DNA of 64,000 nt from CAWDLX01 sp963753485 (GCA_963753485.1 CAVWCL010000017.1:1-64000), one strand, 5' to 3'. Shown: positions 1-8,600, numbered from the stretch's first letter. Program-made: numbers and translations. Notes: generated from the letters alone by a model not told the origin.

Positions 1-591
1 TCTTGCTGGTAGCGCTCGGCTTCGTTTGCTGCCAACGGTTGTAGCCCGGATCGACCGGAAACTCGACGCTACTCAACGGGATCGGGCACCGTCCATCCAG
101 GACCATACCGAACGAACACGGTTTGTCAACGGACCAGGCAGGACGCAGACGAACGACGTGCCTCCTGGCACGACCGTAGGCCGATGTAGAGTGCCGCCCC
201 GGCGCAACGGCCGGTCCGTGTAGGCACCTGGCGGCCCGACCGTGCCTCGGCGTCGACCCCCCGCGAGCGGTGAGCTGCTGCCAGTACTGGGCAGAGCCCG
301 GCTCCCTGGCAAACTGACCGGGCCGACCCCACCCAGCGCGGCGTTCGTAACGCTGCTGAGAGAGGCGATCGCGGTCGACCGCGTTCTGGAACCGCCGGCA
401 CGTTGGTTACCGCCCTCGCCTCCTTGGGCACGCCGGTCGGCCAACCGCACCTACACCGACGCTAGCCCGGTCACGACGGTGGAGCCCGGCTTCACCCGCG
501 GTACAGCGTCGCACCCGTCCCTGATCGTCCCGGCACAGCGGACCTGGTCCCCTTCCCTCCCCGCGGTCGCTGTGCCGGCGCTCGTGCTAGA

Positions 592-1010
592 CCGCGATGT
601 GCCAGAGCGAGCCGCTGTGCCAGGCTTGCACCAGCGGCGCTGTGCCGGGCTTGTGCCAGCGGGGCTGTGCCAGCGGCGCTGTGCCAGCCCGATGCTGTGC
701 CAGGACTACGCGCGTCGGGCGGTTCCAGCCGAACCTCGCGCCGGACCTCCGCGCTCGCCGAGTGTGGGCAGCTCGACCTGAGTGCCGAGTTGTGCCGGGG
801 AATCCTGGCCAAGCGCGCCCGCAGCCCAGTGCCGACCGCTGTGCAGGGCCGCTGTGCCACCGTGCCGGACCCCTGCGCCCGCCACGCCCCCGGTGCCGGA
901 CTCCTGTGGCAGCCACGCTGTGCCGGACCGCTGTGCCAGCCGCGCCGTGCCGGACCGCTATGCCAGCCTCGCTGTGCCGGACCCGGCTGTGCCAGGGGGT
1001 CAGCGTGGCG
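592..1010. repeat. Degenerate GCTGTGCCAG repeat tract
   Basis: The motif GCTGTGCC followed by AG or GG recurs about twenty times at irregular spacing of roughly 12-20 bases, with connecting GCGGCG or GGACC segments. Spacing and sequence are too irregular for a CRISPR array or a simple satellite. Translations are low-complexity WHSGPAQRG-like in one frame, which argues against a real protein. The function is unknown. Confidence 0.6.
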
Positions 1011-1177
1011 TCGGTACGGATGTGCCGGCTTCGGATTGTGCCGGCGCGCGGTCTGGTTGTCGGGGACGGCGGTCGGACGTAGGCCGGGCCATCTGTGCTG
1101 GCGCGCCTGGTCGGAGTCGCCGTCGTCCTCGGCCGGGCGGCGGGACGAGAACCCGATCCGGATCGCCAGGGCTGGAA

Positions 1178-1206
1178 AGGCGATCGCGATTGCCTCGCGA
1201 TCGCCT
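1178..1206. repeat. Hairpin with GCGATCGC octamers
   Basis: AGGCGATCGCG at 1178-1188 is the exact reverse complement of CGCGATCGCCT at 1196-1206, leaving a 7-base loop. Each arm contains the palindromic octamer GCGATCGC. Further AGGCGATCGCG copies lie at 363-373 and 1325-1335. No gene assignment follows from it. Confidence 0.6.
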
Positions 1207-1407
1207 ACTCCCGCACGGCCGGGCTGAGCTGCTGTTTCCTGGCTCAGCGCTTCGGCCAAGCCATCGGCGGCACGGCATGGCTGAAGGTGTCGGAGCCGGC
1301 CCACGCCGCCGGCGACAACTCAGGAGGCGATCGCGTGGCAATCGTTGAGGCCATCGCGGCCGGACCAGAGTGGCGGGCACCCCTCGACACCAAGGAGTAC
1401 AGCCACC

Positions 1408-1629
1408 ATGACCACGACACCCATCGCCACCGACTTCGCCTGGACGCCAGACGCGGTGCGCCACCTCGGCCTCACCACCGACGTCGCCACCGCAGGCGCC
1501 ATCCTCGGCATCGGGCGCAGCAAGGCGTACGAGCTGGCCAAGACCGGCGACTTCCCGGTGACCATCCTGCGCGTCGGCCGCCGCTACCTCGTACCCACCA
1601 ACGCCCTCCTCGTCCTCCTCGGCGCGTGA
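1408..1629 (+). CDS. Small excisionase/AlpA-like helix-turn-helix protein
   Basis: This 73-residue protein has the layout of MerR-like excisionase DNA-binding domains. A helix-turn-helix lies in the stretch TAGAILGIGRSKAYELA (about residues 29-45), followed by the basic wing-like segment VTILRVGRRYLVPTNAL. The start at ATG 1408 is favoured by AAGGAG at 1392-1397. Upstream in-frame codons lack a site. It is transcribed towards the tRNA-Met-like attachment remnant and ends about 80 bases before a hairpin terminator. It could be the excisionase (Xis) partner of the integrase at 7392-8525, though it lies on the other side of the attachment site, which is not the usual xis-int order. The family is clear; the partner is inferred. 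Confidence 0.75.
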   Translation: MTTTPIATDFAWTPDAVRHLGLTTDVATAGAILGIGRSKAYELAKTGDFPVTILRVGRRYLVPTNALLVLLGA

Positions 1630-1706
1630 CCAGAGGGGCTCCCATTTCCCGCTGGTGCCGATCACTGTTCACCCGTGACGCCACATTAATGAGGGTCAAA
1701 AGATCT

Positions 1707-1740
1707 AGGGCCGGTTCTCAGTGATCCGAGAACCGGCCCT
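1707..1740 (+). terminator. Perfect 13-bp hairpin after the excisionase-like gene
   Basis: AGGGCCGGTTCTC (1707-1719) and GAGAACCGGCCCT (1728-1740) are perfect inverted repeats with an 8-base loop. It follows the small HTH gene by about 80 bases. A T-rich tail is weak (TGACCTGGTGTTTCTT), as is common in actinobacterial terminators. Confidence 0.65.
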
Positions 1741-1757
1741 TGACCTGGTGTTTCTTC

Positions 1758-1769
1758 GTAGCGGGGCTA
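1758..1769 (-). tRNA. tRNA-Met 3' remnant, distal piece (acceptor strand)
   Basis: Read on the minus strand this is TAGCCCCGCTAC, matching the 3' acceptor strand and discriminator of an actinobacterial tRNA-Met. It continues directly from the piece at 7342-7384 once the IS630 element and one TA copy are removed. It is a remnant without the 5' half of the gene and cannot make a functional tRNA. Confidence 0.6.
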
Positions 1770-1850
1770 GTGTCCTGCGCCTCAAATTCGTTACATAAAC
1801 GTGGTGATGGCGTTCCGGGGCTGTGACCTTCGGGCGATGTGCTCGCATGC

Positions 1851-2315
1851 ATGGCTGAACGTGGTCGCCCGAAGGCGGAACTGGTGTTGTCTGACGAGGA
1901 ACGTGCGACGCTGACCCGTTGGTCGCGGCGGGCGAAGTCCGCTCAGGCGTTGGCGTTGCGGGCGCGGATTGTGTTGGCGTGCGCGGAGTCTGGTGCGACG
2001 AACAAGGATGTCGCGGCGACGCTTCATGTCACGCAAGCCACGGTCGGCAAATGGCGTCGCCGGTTCGTGGAGTCACGCCTTGACGGGTTGATGGACGAGG
2101 ATCGACCGGGCCGGCCGCCCTCGATCGCGCTGGAGAAGGTCGAGGAGGTGCTGGTGGCCACGCTGGAGTCCAAGCCCGCCAACGCCACCCACTGGTCCCG
2201 GGCGTCGATGGCCAAGAAGTCGGGGCTGTCGCGCTCGACGATCGGGCGGATCTGGCGTGACTTCGAACTCAAGCCGCACCTTACCGACGGGTTCAAGCTG
2301 TCCAGCGTTATCTGA
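1851..2315 (+). pseudogene. IS630 transposase, N-terminal fragment
   Basis: This 154-codon open frame holds the DNA-binding half of an IS630 transposase. It has tandem helix-turn-helix segments, including NKDVAATLHVTQATVGKWRRRF, and a second HTH-like stretch KKSGLSRSTIGRIWRDF. The genuine sequence runs through the serines at codons 151-152 and the first base of codon 153 (2307). The last residues and the stop at 2313-2315 come from the inserted Tn554-like element. A start at ATG 1851 is chosen; an upstream GTG at 1839 is also in frame. The catalytic half is at 6707-7344. Confidence 0.9.
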
Positions 2316-2428
2316 AGGTCTCCAGCGCTTGTCTTCCACGTCCAGCACGGGCTCCTGAGCGGCTGGGATCTGCGTCGTGGACATGGTTATCTCCCCCTCG
2401 TCCAGCACGTGGACGACGTGGAGGAGCT

Positions 2429-3544
2429 ATGCACGTGCAGCGGGTGGCACTACCCGAGCTCGCGGGTGGAGTCGTGGACCGTCTTGGGCGACGACGACGC
2501 CCCGGTCGAGCCGATCGAGCGGTACCTGGCCTACCTGACCGACATCGAGCGGTCCCCGAACACGGTCAAGGCGTACGCGCATGACCTGAAGGACTACTGG
2601 GTCTTCCTGCGGCGACCGGGGCCTGGACTGGCGGGAGGTGCGGCTGGAGGACATCGGCGAGTTCGTGGCCTGGCTGCGGCTGCCGCCGGCCGGCCGGGAC
2701 GGGCGGGTGGCGGTGCTGCCCTCGGTCGAGCCGCACGTCGGCGGCGTCGACGGTCAACCGGAAGCTGTCGGCGCTGGCCGCGTTCTACGCGCACCAGGCG
2801 CGGCACGGCGTGGACGTGGGCGAGCTGCTGACCACGTGGGGGCCGCCGGGCCGCCGCGGCGGGTGGAAGCCGTTCCTGCACCATATCAGCAAGGGCAAGC
2901 CGCAGCCCCGGCGGGCGATCACGTTGAAGGCGCCGAAGAAGCTGCCCCGGGTCCTGACGGTGGCCGAGGTGCAGGCTATCCTGGACGCCTGCACCCGGCT
3001 GCGGGACCGCTTCCTGTTCGCCGTTGCTCTACGACAGCGGCATGCGGGTGGGTGAGGCGTTGGGGCTGCGGCACGCCGATATCGCCGCGGCCGCGCGCGA
3101 GGTCACGCGTCGTGCCGCGGGTCAACGACAACGGCGCCCGGTCGAAGTCGCGGCGAGCAGCGCACGCATCCCGGTCAGCGCCGGGCTGGTCCGCCTGTAC
3201 GCGCGACTACCTGCACGGCGAGTACGGCGACATCGACTCCGACTACGTGTTCGTCAACCTGTTCGCCGAACCGCGCGGGCGGGCGCTGTCCTACCCGGCC
3301 GTCTATGACCTGGTGAAGAGGCTGCGGCGGCGCACTGGGATCGACTTCGACCCGCACTGGTGCCGGCACCGTGCGGCCACCCGCATGCTGCGCGACGGGG
3401 TGCCGATCGAGGTGGTTTCCACGTTGCTCGGCCACGCCTCGGTCACCACCACGCTGGCCGTCTATGGGCACCTGACCGCGGAGGACGCCCGGCGGGCGCT
3501 GGAGGCGGCGGGCTGGTTCACCGGCGAGCGAGGTGAGCCTGTGA
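2429..3544 (+). pseudogene. Tyrosine recombinase, TnpA-like, frameshifted
   Basis: Protein similarity runs through several frames: a SAM-like N-terminal core-binding domain (IERYLAYLTDIERSPNTVKA), then the catalytic domain with LYDSGMRVGEALGLR (first Arg), DPHWCRHRAATRM (His-x-x-Arg region) and LLGHASVTTTLAVYGHL (final His and Tyr). At least five frame changes separate these pieces, for example near 2475, 2615, 2770, 3025 and 3105. The start ATG 2429 follows GGAGGAG closely. The probable end is TGA 3542-3544, overlapping the GTG start of the next gene. Catalytic residues survive, so decay seems recent, or the shifts are sequencing errors in a GC-rich stretch. Confidence 0.75.
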
Positions 3545-6164
3545 CCGCCTTCGAGATCACCCATGCCGAACGGGCCGGCTGGCAGCGCCGCGCCGCCGCC
3601 GAGCTCGCGCGGCTCCTGGCCGCCCACCGGGACCTGCCGGTGATCGCCTGGACCGTGGCGCCGGCCGGGGCCACGCTGACCGGCCAGATCGGCGGGCTGG
3701 CCCGGCGGCGCAGGTGCGGGCCGGTTCGCCGCCTGGCGGGTGGCGCTGGGGCTCGGCGAGCACGCGAGGCACCACTGCGGCCGGGGGTCGACCTACCTGC
3801 GCGCGGCGGCCGCCGCAACCGGGTCCGGGTCAGGCTGGCCGCCACCGTCTGCGACGAGGAGCCGAAGCGGGTGGTGCCGCGGCGACGGGCGCGGACGGCG
3901 CCCGAGCCGGCGGCCGGGCGCGCGGCCCGAGGGCTGTTGGCCAAGCTGATGGCCGCGGTGCGGCCGGAGTTCCGCGCCGACGTGCTCGTCTTCGACCCGC
4001 GGGATCCGGTGTTCGGCGGGCCGGGGTGCGCGGTGTCCGGATGCGCCCGCGCCGGGCACGCGTGCGGGCACTGTGCTGGGCCACCGACCACCGGTGGCGA
4101 TGCGGGCAGGCCGGAACTGGCCGTCTTCGCCACCACGCGAGGCCCGGCTGGGTGCGGGCACAGCCCGCTGCTGTCGTGCCGGGTTGCCGGCTGCCGCTGC
4201 GGGCGGCACAGCCGTGGCTGTGCCCCCGCCACCACTCAGCCTGGACGCGCGGGACGGCCCGAGCTGGACGCGTGGCGGTGGCCGCAGCGCCGCCCGCGCG
4301 CCGCCCGCACCCGCCGGCGAAGCTGCCGGATCGCCTACTGCGAGCTGTGGGTGCACGGGACCTGCCGTTCTGCCGAGCCCACGGCGGCCGCTGGAGCGCG
4401 GCGGGCCGCCCGGACGTCGGACGAGTTCGCCGGCGCCTGCGAGGACGACGGCCACGGCGCGGACACGAGCACATCGACCTACGCGGCCTGGCGGCCCAGC
4501 TGCGCCTGGAGTCGCAGTACGCCCTGCAATGCCGCCACGACGAGGGACGAACGCGAAGATCGCTGCCCGGCGATGGTGCAGCGATCTGATCAACGCTTCT
4601 GGCCGGCAGCGGCGTGACCTCCCTGCTGGACCAGCCGGAGGAGGTCTGGCAGCCTGTTTCGGCCGGCCCGTGGCGGTGACAACCACGGACTGGGCGGCTC
4701 TGCTGCTCGACGCGCACCGCACGGTCGAGGAGCTGGCCTCGGCCGCGGCTGGGACGTCGAGTACCCCCGCGACGTCTGGCGGCTGCGCAACCTGGGCATC
4801 GCCACGCGGGCGGTCGCCACCGTCGCGGTTCGACCGGATCCCCCAGCCCTGGCTGCAAGGACCTGGCCAAGCGGTGGATCCGCTGGCGGCTGAGCGTGGC
4901 CTCAGCGCCGGCTCCGCGGCCAGGGCGTGCGCGCGCTCACCCGCTTCGGCGCGTTCCTCGCCTCGCCCGTCACGCGGTGTCGACCGGCTCGCGCAGGTGG
5001 ACCGGGCCCTGCTGGAGCGCTACCTCGCCGACCTGCACACCGAGATGGCCGGCCGGAAGTCCACGGCGATACGCATCGGCCAGCTCAACGCCTTTCTGCA
5101 GGCGGTCCGCCAGCACGGATGGGACGACAGCTCCCTGCCCGCGGACGCGATGTTCTCCCCGAGGACTACCCCACGCCGCCGCAGCCGCTGCCCCGGGCGC
5201 TGGCCGAGCACGTCATGGCCCAGCTGGAGGACCCGGCCAACCTCGACCAGTGGCACGACCCCGCCCGCCGGCTGATCACCCTCATCCTCATCCGCTGCGG
5301 CCTGCGGGTCGACCGACGCCTGCGGCTGCCCTCGACTGCGTCGTCCTCGACGCCGACGGCGCCCCCTACCTGCGCTACCGCAACCACAAGATGAAACGCG
5401 AGGCACTGGTCCCCATCGACGAGGAACTCGGAAGCTAAATCACCGAACAGCAGCGGCCGGGTCCTGCGCCGCTGGCGCGGTGGAAGCCCCGATGCTGTTC
5501 CCCCGGTCCACGGCGAACCTCGACGGCGCAAGCGCGCCCACGCTTCCGTGCACCTACCGGCAGGCGCTGGACCGCTGGCTGCGACGCTGCGACATCCGCG
5601 ACGAGCACGGCCGACCGGTCCATCTCACCCCACACCAATGGCGCCACACCCTGGGCACCCGGTTGATCAACCTGGATGTTCCCCAGGAGGTGGTCCGGCG
5701 GATCCTCGACCACGACTCGCCCGCAGATGACCGCCCACTACGCCCGGCTGTCCGACACCACCGTCCGCCGGCACTGGGAACAGGCCCGCAAGGTCAACGC
5801 CACCGGCGAGACCGTCACCCTCGACCCCGACGGGCCGCTGGCCGAGGCCGCCTGGGCCAAACAGCGCCTCTCCCGGGCCACCCAGGCGCTGCCCAACGGC
5901 TACTGTGGACTGCCGCTGGTGCAGACCTGCCCGCACGCCAACTCGTGCCTGACCTGCCCGATGTTCCTCACCACCGCCGAGTTCCTGCCCCAGCACCGGC
6001 AGCACCATCAGCAGACCCTGCAGATCATCTCCACGGCCGAGGCCCGCGGCCAGACCCGCATGGTGGAGATGAACCGGCAGGTCGCCGACAACCTACGAGA
6101 AAATCATCACCGTCGCTCGGAGGCGGACAGCGGACACCAGGAGCAGGTCGCCGATGCCTCCTGA
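3541..6164 (+). pseudogene. Large tyrosine recombinase, TnpB-like, frameshifted
   Basis: The region encodes a long recombinase in pieces across all three frames. The N-terminal half is poorly conserved, with scattered Cys/His pairs. A core-binding segment lies near 4980-5110 (RYLADLHTEMAGRKSTAIRI). The catalytic domain follows with LIRCGLRV (first Arg), HLTPHQWRHTLGTRLIN (His and Arg) and ILDHDSPQMTAHYARLS (second His and Tyr). The C-terminus has the cysteine-rich CPHANSCLTCPMF motif typical of large TnpB-type recombinases. Multiple single-base shifts break it. Its stop (6162-6164) overlaps the start of the third gene. If intact it would be about 870 residues, longer than Tn554 TnpB. Confidence 0.7.
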
Positions 6165-6607
6165 CCACACCGCCCGATCATCGCCGCCGCCCGCCGGCGC
6201 CACGAGCTGACCCGCGCCAAAGCCATCCGGGCGCTGCGCGAACTCGACCGGGCCGGCACGCCCGTCACCTTCGAGGCCGTCGCCCGCGCGGCCGGGGTCT
6301 CCCGGTCCTGGCTCTACGCCCAGCCCGATATCCGCGCCGAGATCGAACGGCTCCGGGCCGTGACCCGACCCGCCCCTTCCGCACCCGTCCCGACCAACCA
6401 ACGCACCTCCCAGGCGTCAGCACAGCCCGGCTGGACGCCGCCCTCGACCGCAACCGGGTACTCGCCGAGGACAACCAGCGGCTGCGCCGCCAGCTCGCCC
6501 ACGCGCTCGGAGAGCAACGCCACGCCGACACTCGTGGAGCCGACTCCCCGAAGCCTGAACTCGTCCGGAAGGGTCGCTCTTCGGTAACGATCGGACCCTG
6601 TCACTAG
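6154..6607 (+). pseudogene. TnpC-like / DUF6262-like small protein, frameshifted
   Basis: ATG 6154 overlaps the stop of the large recombinase. Pieced together, the protein of about 150 residues starts with a helical segment (HELTRAKAIRALRELDRAG), an HTH-like stretch VTFEAVARAAGVSRSWLYAQ, and ends with a coiled coil (RVLAEDNQRLRRQLAHAL). That order fits the accessory third protein of Tn554-like elements, annotated as DUF6262 in actinobacteria. At least two shifts, near 6172 and 6415, interrupt the frame. In Tn554, TnpC affects efficiency and orientation of transposition; here the gene is probably dead. Confidence 0.65.
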
Positions 6608-6706
6608 AAGATCAACAACGTCGGGCGGCCACGTGGACAACACCGTCCTCAACGTGGCCGCCCAGGTCAAAGTCATGATCGTCCACGAAGCTTTAGATAA
6701 CCAGCG

Positions 6707-7344
6707 ACCCTCTGTTTGTGGAGAAAGTCGTCGATGTGGTTGGCCTGTACCACAACCCGCCCGAGAATGCGGTCGTGTTCTGCGTCGATGAGAAGAGCCA
6801 GATTCAAGCTTTAGATCGGTCTTCGCCGGTGTTACCGATGATGCCCGGCATGCCCGAGCGGCGTACCCATGACTACGTGCGCAACGGCATCACCAGCCTC
6901 TTCGCCGCGTTTAACATCGCCGACGGCACCGTGCTCACCGAGATCCGCCGCCGGCACCGGGCCGTGGAGTACCGCCAGTTCCTGACCGCGATCGACAAGG
7001 CCGTGCCCGCCGAGCTCGACGTGCATATCGTCTGCGACAACCTGTCCACCCACAAGACTCCCGCGATCCGGGCATGGCTGGCCCGCCACCCGCGCTTCCA
7101 CGTCCACTTCACCCCGACCGGAAGCTCCTGGATCAACCAGGTAGAGCGCTGGTTTTCATACCTGACAACCGATCTGCTCCAACGCGGCGTGTACAAGAAC
7201 GTCCAAGCCCTGGAGAAAGACATCCGAAACTGGATCAAACTGTGGAACGAGGACCCCAAGCCGTTCGTCTGGAAGAAGACCGCCGAGGAGATCCTGACCT
7301 CGCTCAGCAGATATATCTCACGAATTTCGGGCGCAGGACACTAG
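6707..7344 (+). pseudogene. IS630 transposase, C-terminal catalytic fragment
   Basis: This is the DDE half of the transposase. The catalytic signature is visible as VFCVDEKSQ (first Asp), HIVCDNLSTHKTP (second Asp) and GSSWINQVERWFSYL (final Glu). Joining base 2307 to 6707 gives S-S-D-P-L-F-V-E in frame and a complete 364-residue protein, the usual IS630 length. The fragment alone has only a weak GTG (6718) as possible start. The stop TAG at 7342-7344 uses the target-site TA. Confidence 0.9.
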
Positions 7345-7384
7345 GACCTGAACCAAGGACGTCTGGGTTATGAGCCCACCGCTC
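7342..7384 (-). tRNA. tRNA-Met 3' remnant, proximal piece; candidate att core
   Basis: On the minus strand the sequence runs from the 3' side of a D-arm (GAGC) through the anticodon arm GGGCTCATAACCC with anticodon CAT, a variable loop and most of a T-arm (CTTGGTTCA). The 5' half of the tRNA is absent and replaced by the integrase gene, whose stop codon lies 7 bases away. The IS630 element cuts the T-stem at a TA. A partial tRNA abutting an integrase 3' end is the hallmark of an attachment site of actinobacterial integrative elements such as pSAM2 relatives. Confidence 0.65.
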
Positions 7385-7391
7385 GAAATGA

Positions 7392-8525
7392 CTACGCCGC
7401 CGCATCAAGGATGGTCGACTCCATGATCTCGGCTGCGCGTCGTTCGGCCTCAGGCAAGACGTGCGTGTAAACGTCCTGCGTGGTGCGCGACTGGGCGTGT
7501 CCGAGCCGTCGCTGCATCGCATGCTGCGGCACGCCATGGTCGGCTCCAACGGTCGCTGAACTGTGCCGAGCGTCGTGCAGGACAATCACAGGAGCCTTGG
7601 CCGCGATGCACAGCTCACGGAAGCGGTCGGTGAAGAACTTCGGGTGGTATGGCGTGCCATCTTCCTTACAGAAAAGGTACTGACCTCGCCGATAAGCGAC
7701 GCCTGCCCGCTCCTGCTCCACGAGCTGGCGCCCCAGGTGCTCCCGAAGCAGCGCAATCAGGACGGGTCCAATGGCAATGGAGCGACGGCTCTTGCCCTTC
7801 GGCTCCTTCTCGATGACGCCGCCCTCGACGGCACCGCTCGCCACGGCTCGCTGCCAGTGCACATGAACGACACCCGTGTCGAGGTCCATTTTGGACCATT
7901 TGAGGCCAGCGAGTTCACCCCGCCGCATGCCGCAGACAATCGCGAGTACCCACGCCACGTACAGGCGGTCTCCCGCAGCGGCGACGAGAAAGGCGCGGCA
8001 CTGCGTCGCGGTCCACACACCTTTGCGGCCCTTCTCGGCGCGGTCGGCTGCACGCGGCTGGCGAACCCCGTCGATAACCACGCCGAGGTCCTTGAGCGCC
8101 TTCATCAGCGTCCGATGGACGTGGCGGACAGTCTCTGCAGACAGCGGCTGGCCATTGCGACCGCCACGCGCGATGAGATGGCGATACAGGTCATGGATGG
8201 GGCGCTTGTCCAATGTGTACAACTGCCGCCTGCCGAGAAAGGGGACGATGTACTTCTGCACGGCATTGCGGTAGTTGGACAGCGTGGTGGCGGCGAGGTC
8301 GAGTTCCCGCTCGCCGAGCCACTGGATCAGCTCAGCGGCAACCGAACCGTCGGCGGCCAGATCGGTACTACCGAATTGCTGCTTGGCGGCCTCCTCGGCG
8401 CGCTGGGCCAGCTTGTCGGTGGTGAACCCGCGGCGGCGCATCTGCCGGCGGCGCCCGTCCGGTCCGGGTGGAAGGTCGATGACGAACATCCACGACCCGC
8501 GCTTGGGGTCGAACGCGACTGTCAC
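7392..8525 (-). CDS. Tyrosine-type site-specific integrase
   Basis: This intact 377-residue phage/AICE-type integrase should cut and rejoin DNA at a tRNA attachment site. An N-terminal arm-binding region (about 1-55) is followed by a core-binding domain (about 60-150) and a catalytic domain. Catalytic residues are visible in VCGMRRGELAGLKW (Arg), IVLHDARHSSATVG (His-x-x-Arg), and RRLGHAQSRTTQDVYTHV (His and Tyr). GTG 8525 is preceded by GGAGG at good spacing. The gene ends 7 bases from a tRNA-Met 3' half and starts 117 bases from an intact tRNA-Ala, so both are possible target sites. The tRNA-Met piece is the stronger candidate. Confidence 0.92.
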   Translation of the reverse strand: MTVAFDPKRGSWMFVIDLPPGPDGRRRQMRRRGFTTDKLAQRAEEAAKQQFGSTDLAADGSVAAELIQWLGERELDLAATTLSNYRNAVQKYIVPFLGRRQLYTLDKRPIHDLYRHLIARGGRNGQPLSAETVRHVHRTLMKALKDLGVVIDGVRQPRAADRAEKGRKGVWTATQCRAFLVAAAGDRLYVAWVLAIVCGMRRGELAGLKWSKMDLDTGVVHVHWQRAVASGAVEGGVIEKEPKGKSRRSIAIGPVLIALLREHLGRQLVEQERAGVAYRRGQYLFCKEDGTPYHPKFFTDRFRELCIAAKAPVIVLHDARHSSATVGADHGVPQHAMQRRLGHAQSRTTQDVYTHVLPEAERRAAEIMESTILDAAA

Positions 8526-8535
8526 GAGTGGCCTC

Positions 8536-8600
8536 CGTGGTCACAGAGCACGTCTGGTGAAACCAGCATAGTGGACCTCTGTGACCACGACCGTGACCAC
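8536..8600. promoter_or_regulatory. GTGGTCAC inverted-repeat cluster upstream of integrase
   Basis: CGTGGTCACAGAG (8536-8548) and CTCTGTGACCACG (8577-8589) are perfect 13-bp inverted repeats. A third GTGACCAC lies at 8593-8600, and a small inner palindrome CTGGT-GAA-ACCAG at 8554-8566. Located directly upstream of the integrase start, they may be repressor operators or arm-type sites for Int/Xis. The sequence match is exact; the role is inferred. Confidence 0.6.

Larger units (their letters stand above)
1..1407. other. Low-complexity accessory DNA without a convincing gene
   Basis: All six frames are open in places because of the very high GC content, but none of the overlapping ORFs shows a recognisable domain, a good ribosome binding site or a protein-like composition. 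About 592-1010 is dominated by imperfect copies of a GCTGTGCCAG-type motif. Three copies of AGGCGATCGCG occur at 363-373, 1178-1188 and 1325-1335. I treat the stretch as non-coding or decayed island DNA; a short gene could still be hidden here. Confidence 0.6.
2308..6700 (+). mobile_element. Tn554-like element with recombinase trio, decayed
   Basis: The insertion begins TTATCTGAAG and ends with the near-inverse CTTTAGATAA (9 of 10 positions). The six bases CCAGCG occur on both sides (2302-2307 and 6701-6706). Inside are three same-strand, closely packed genes: a recombinase of about 370 residues, a larger recombinase, and a small protein with an HTH-like start and coiled coil (DUF6262-like). 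This matches the tnpA-tnpB-tnpC order of Tn554 and of actinobacterial relatives. All three reading frames are broken by several single-base shifts, so the element looks inactive. A RIT-type (recombinase-in-trio) element is the alternative. No cargo genes are visible. Confidence 0.75.
1770..7341 (+). mobile_element. IS630-family insertion sequence, itself interrupted
   Basis: The ends are imperfect inverted repeats of about 27 bp (1770-1796 and 7315-7341), both starting GTGTCCTGCGCC on their own strand and matching at 23 of 27 positions. They are flanked by TA at 1768-1769 and 7342-7343, the target duplication typical of IS630/Tc1-type elements. Without the internal 4.4 kb insertion the element would be about 1.17 kb, the normal size. 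It carries one transposase gene, now in two pieces. The last stop codon of that gene (TAG, 7342-7344) is built partly from the target TA, so the reading frame relies on flanking DNA. The element sits inside the tRNA-Met remnant. Confidence 0.9.

Noticed and set aside
492..1304. Long minus-strand ORF of 270 codons and overlapping plus-strand ORFs in the first 1.4 kb
   Set aside because: Translations are WHSGPAQRG-like low complexity from the repeat tract, with no domain and no good start site.
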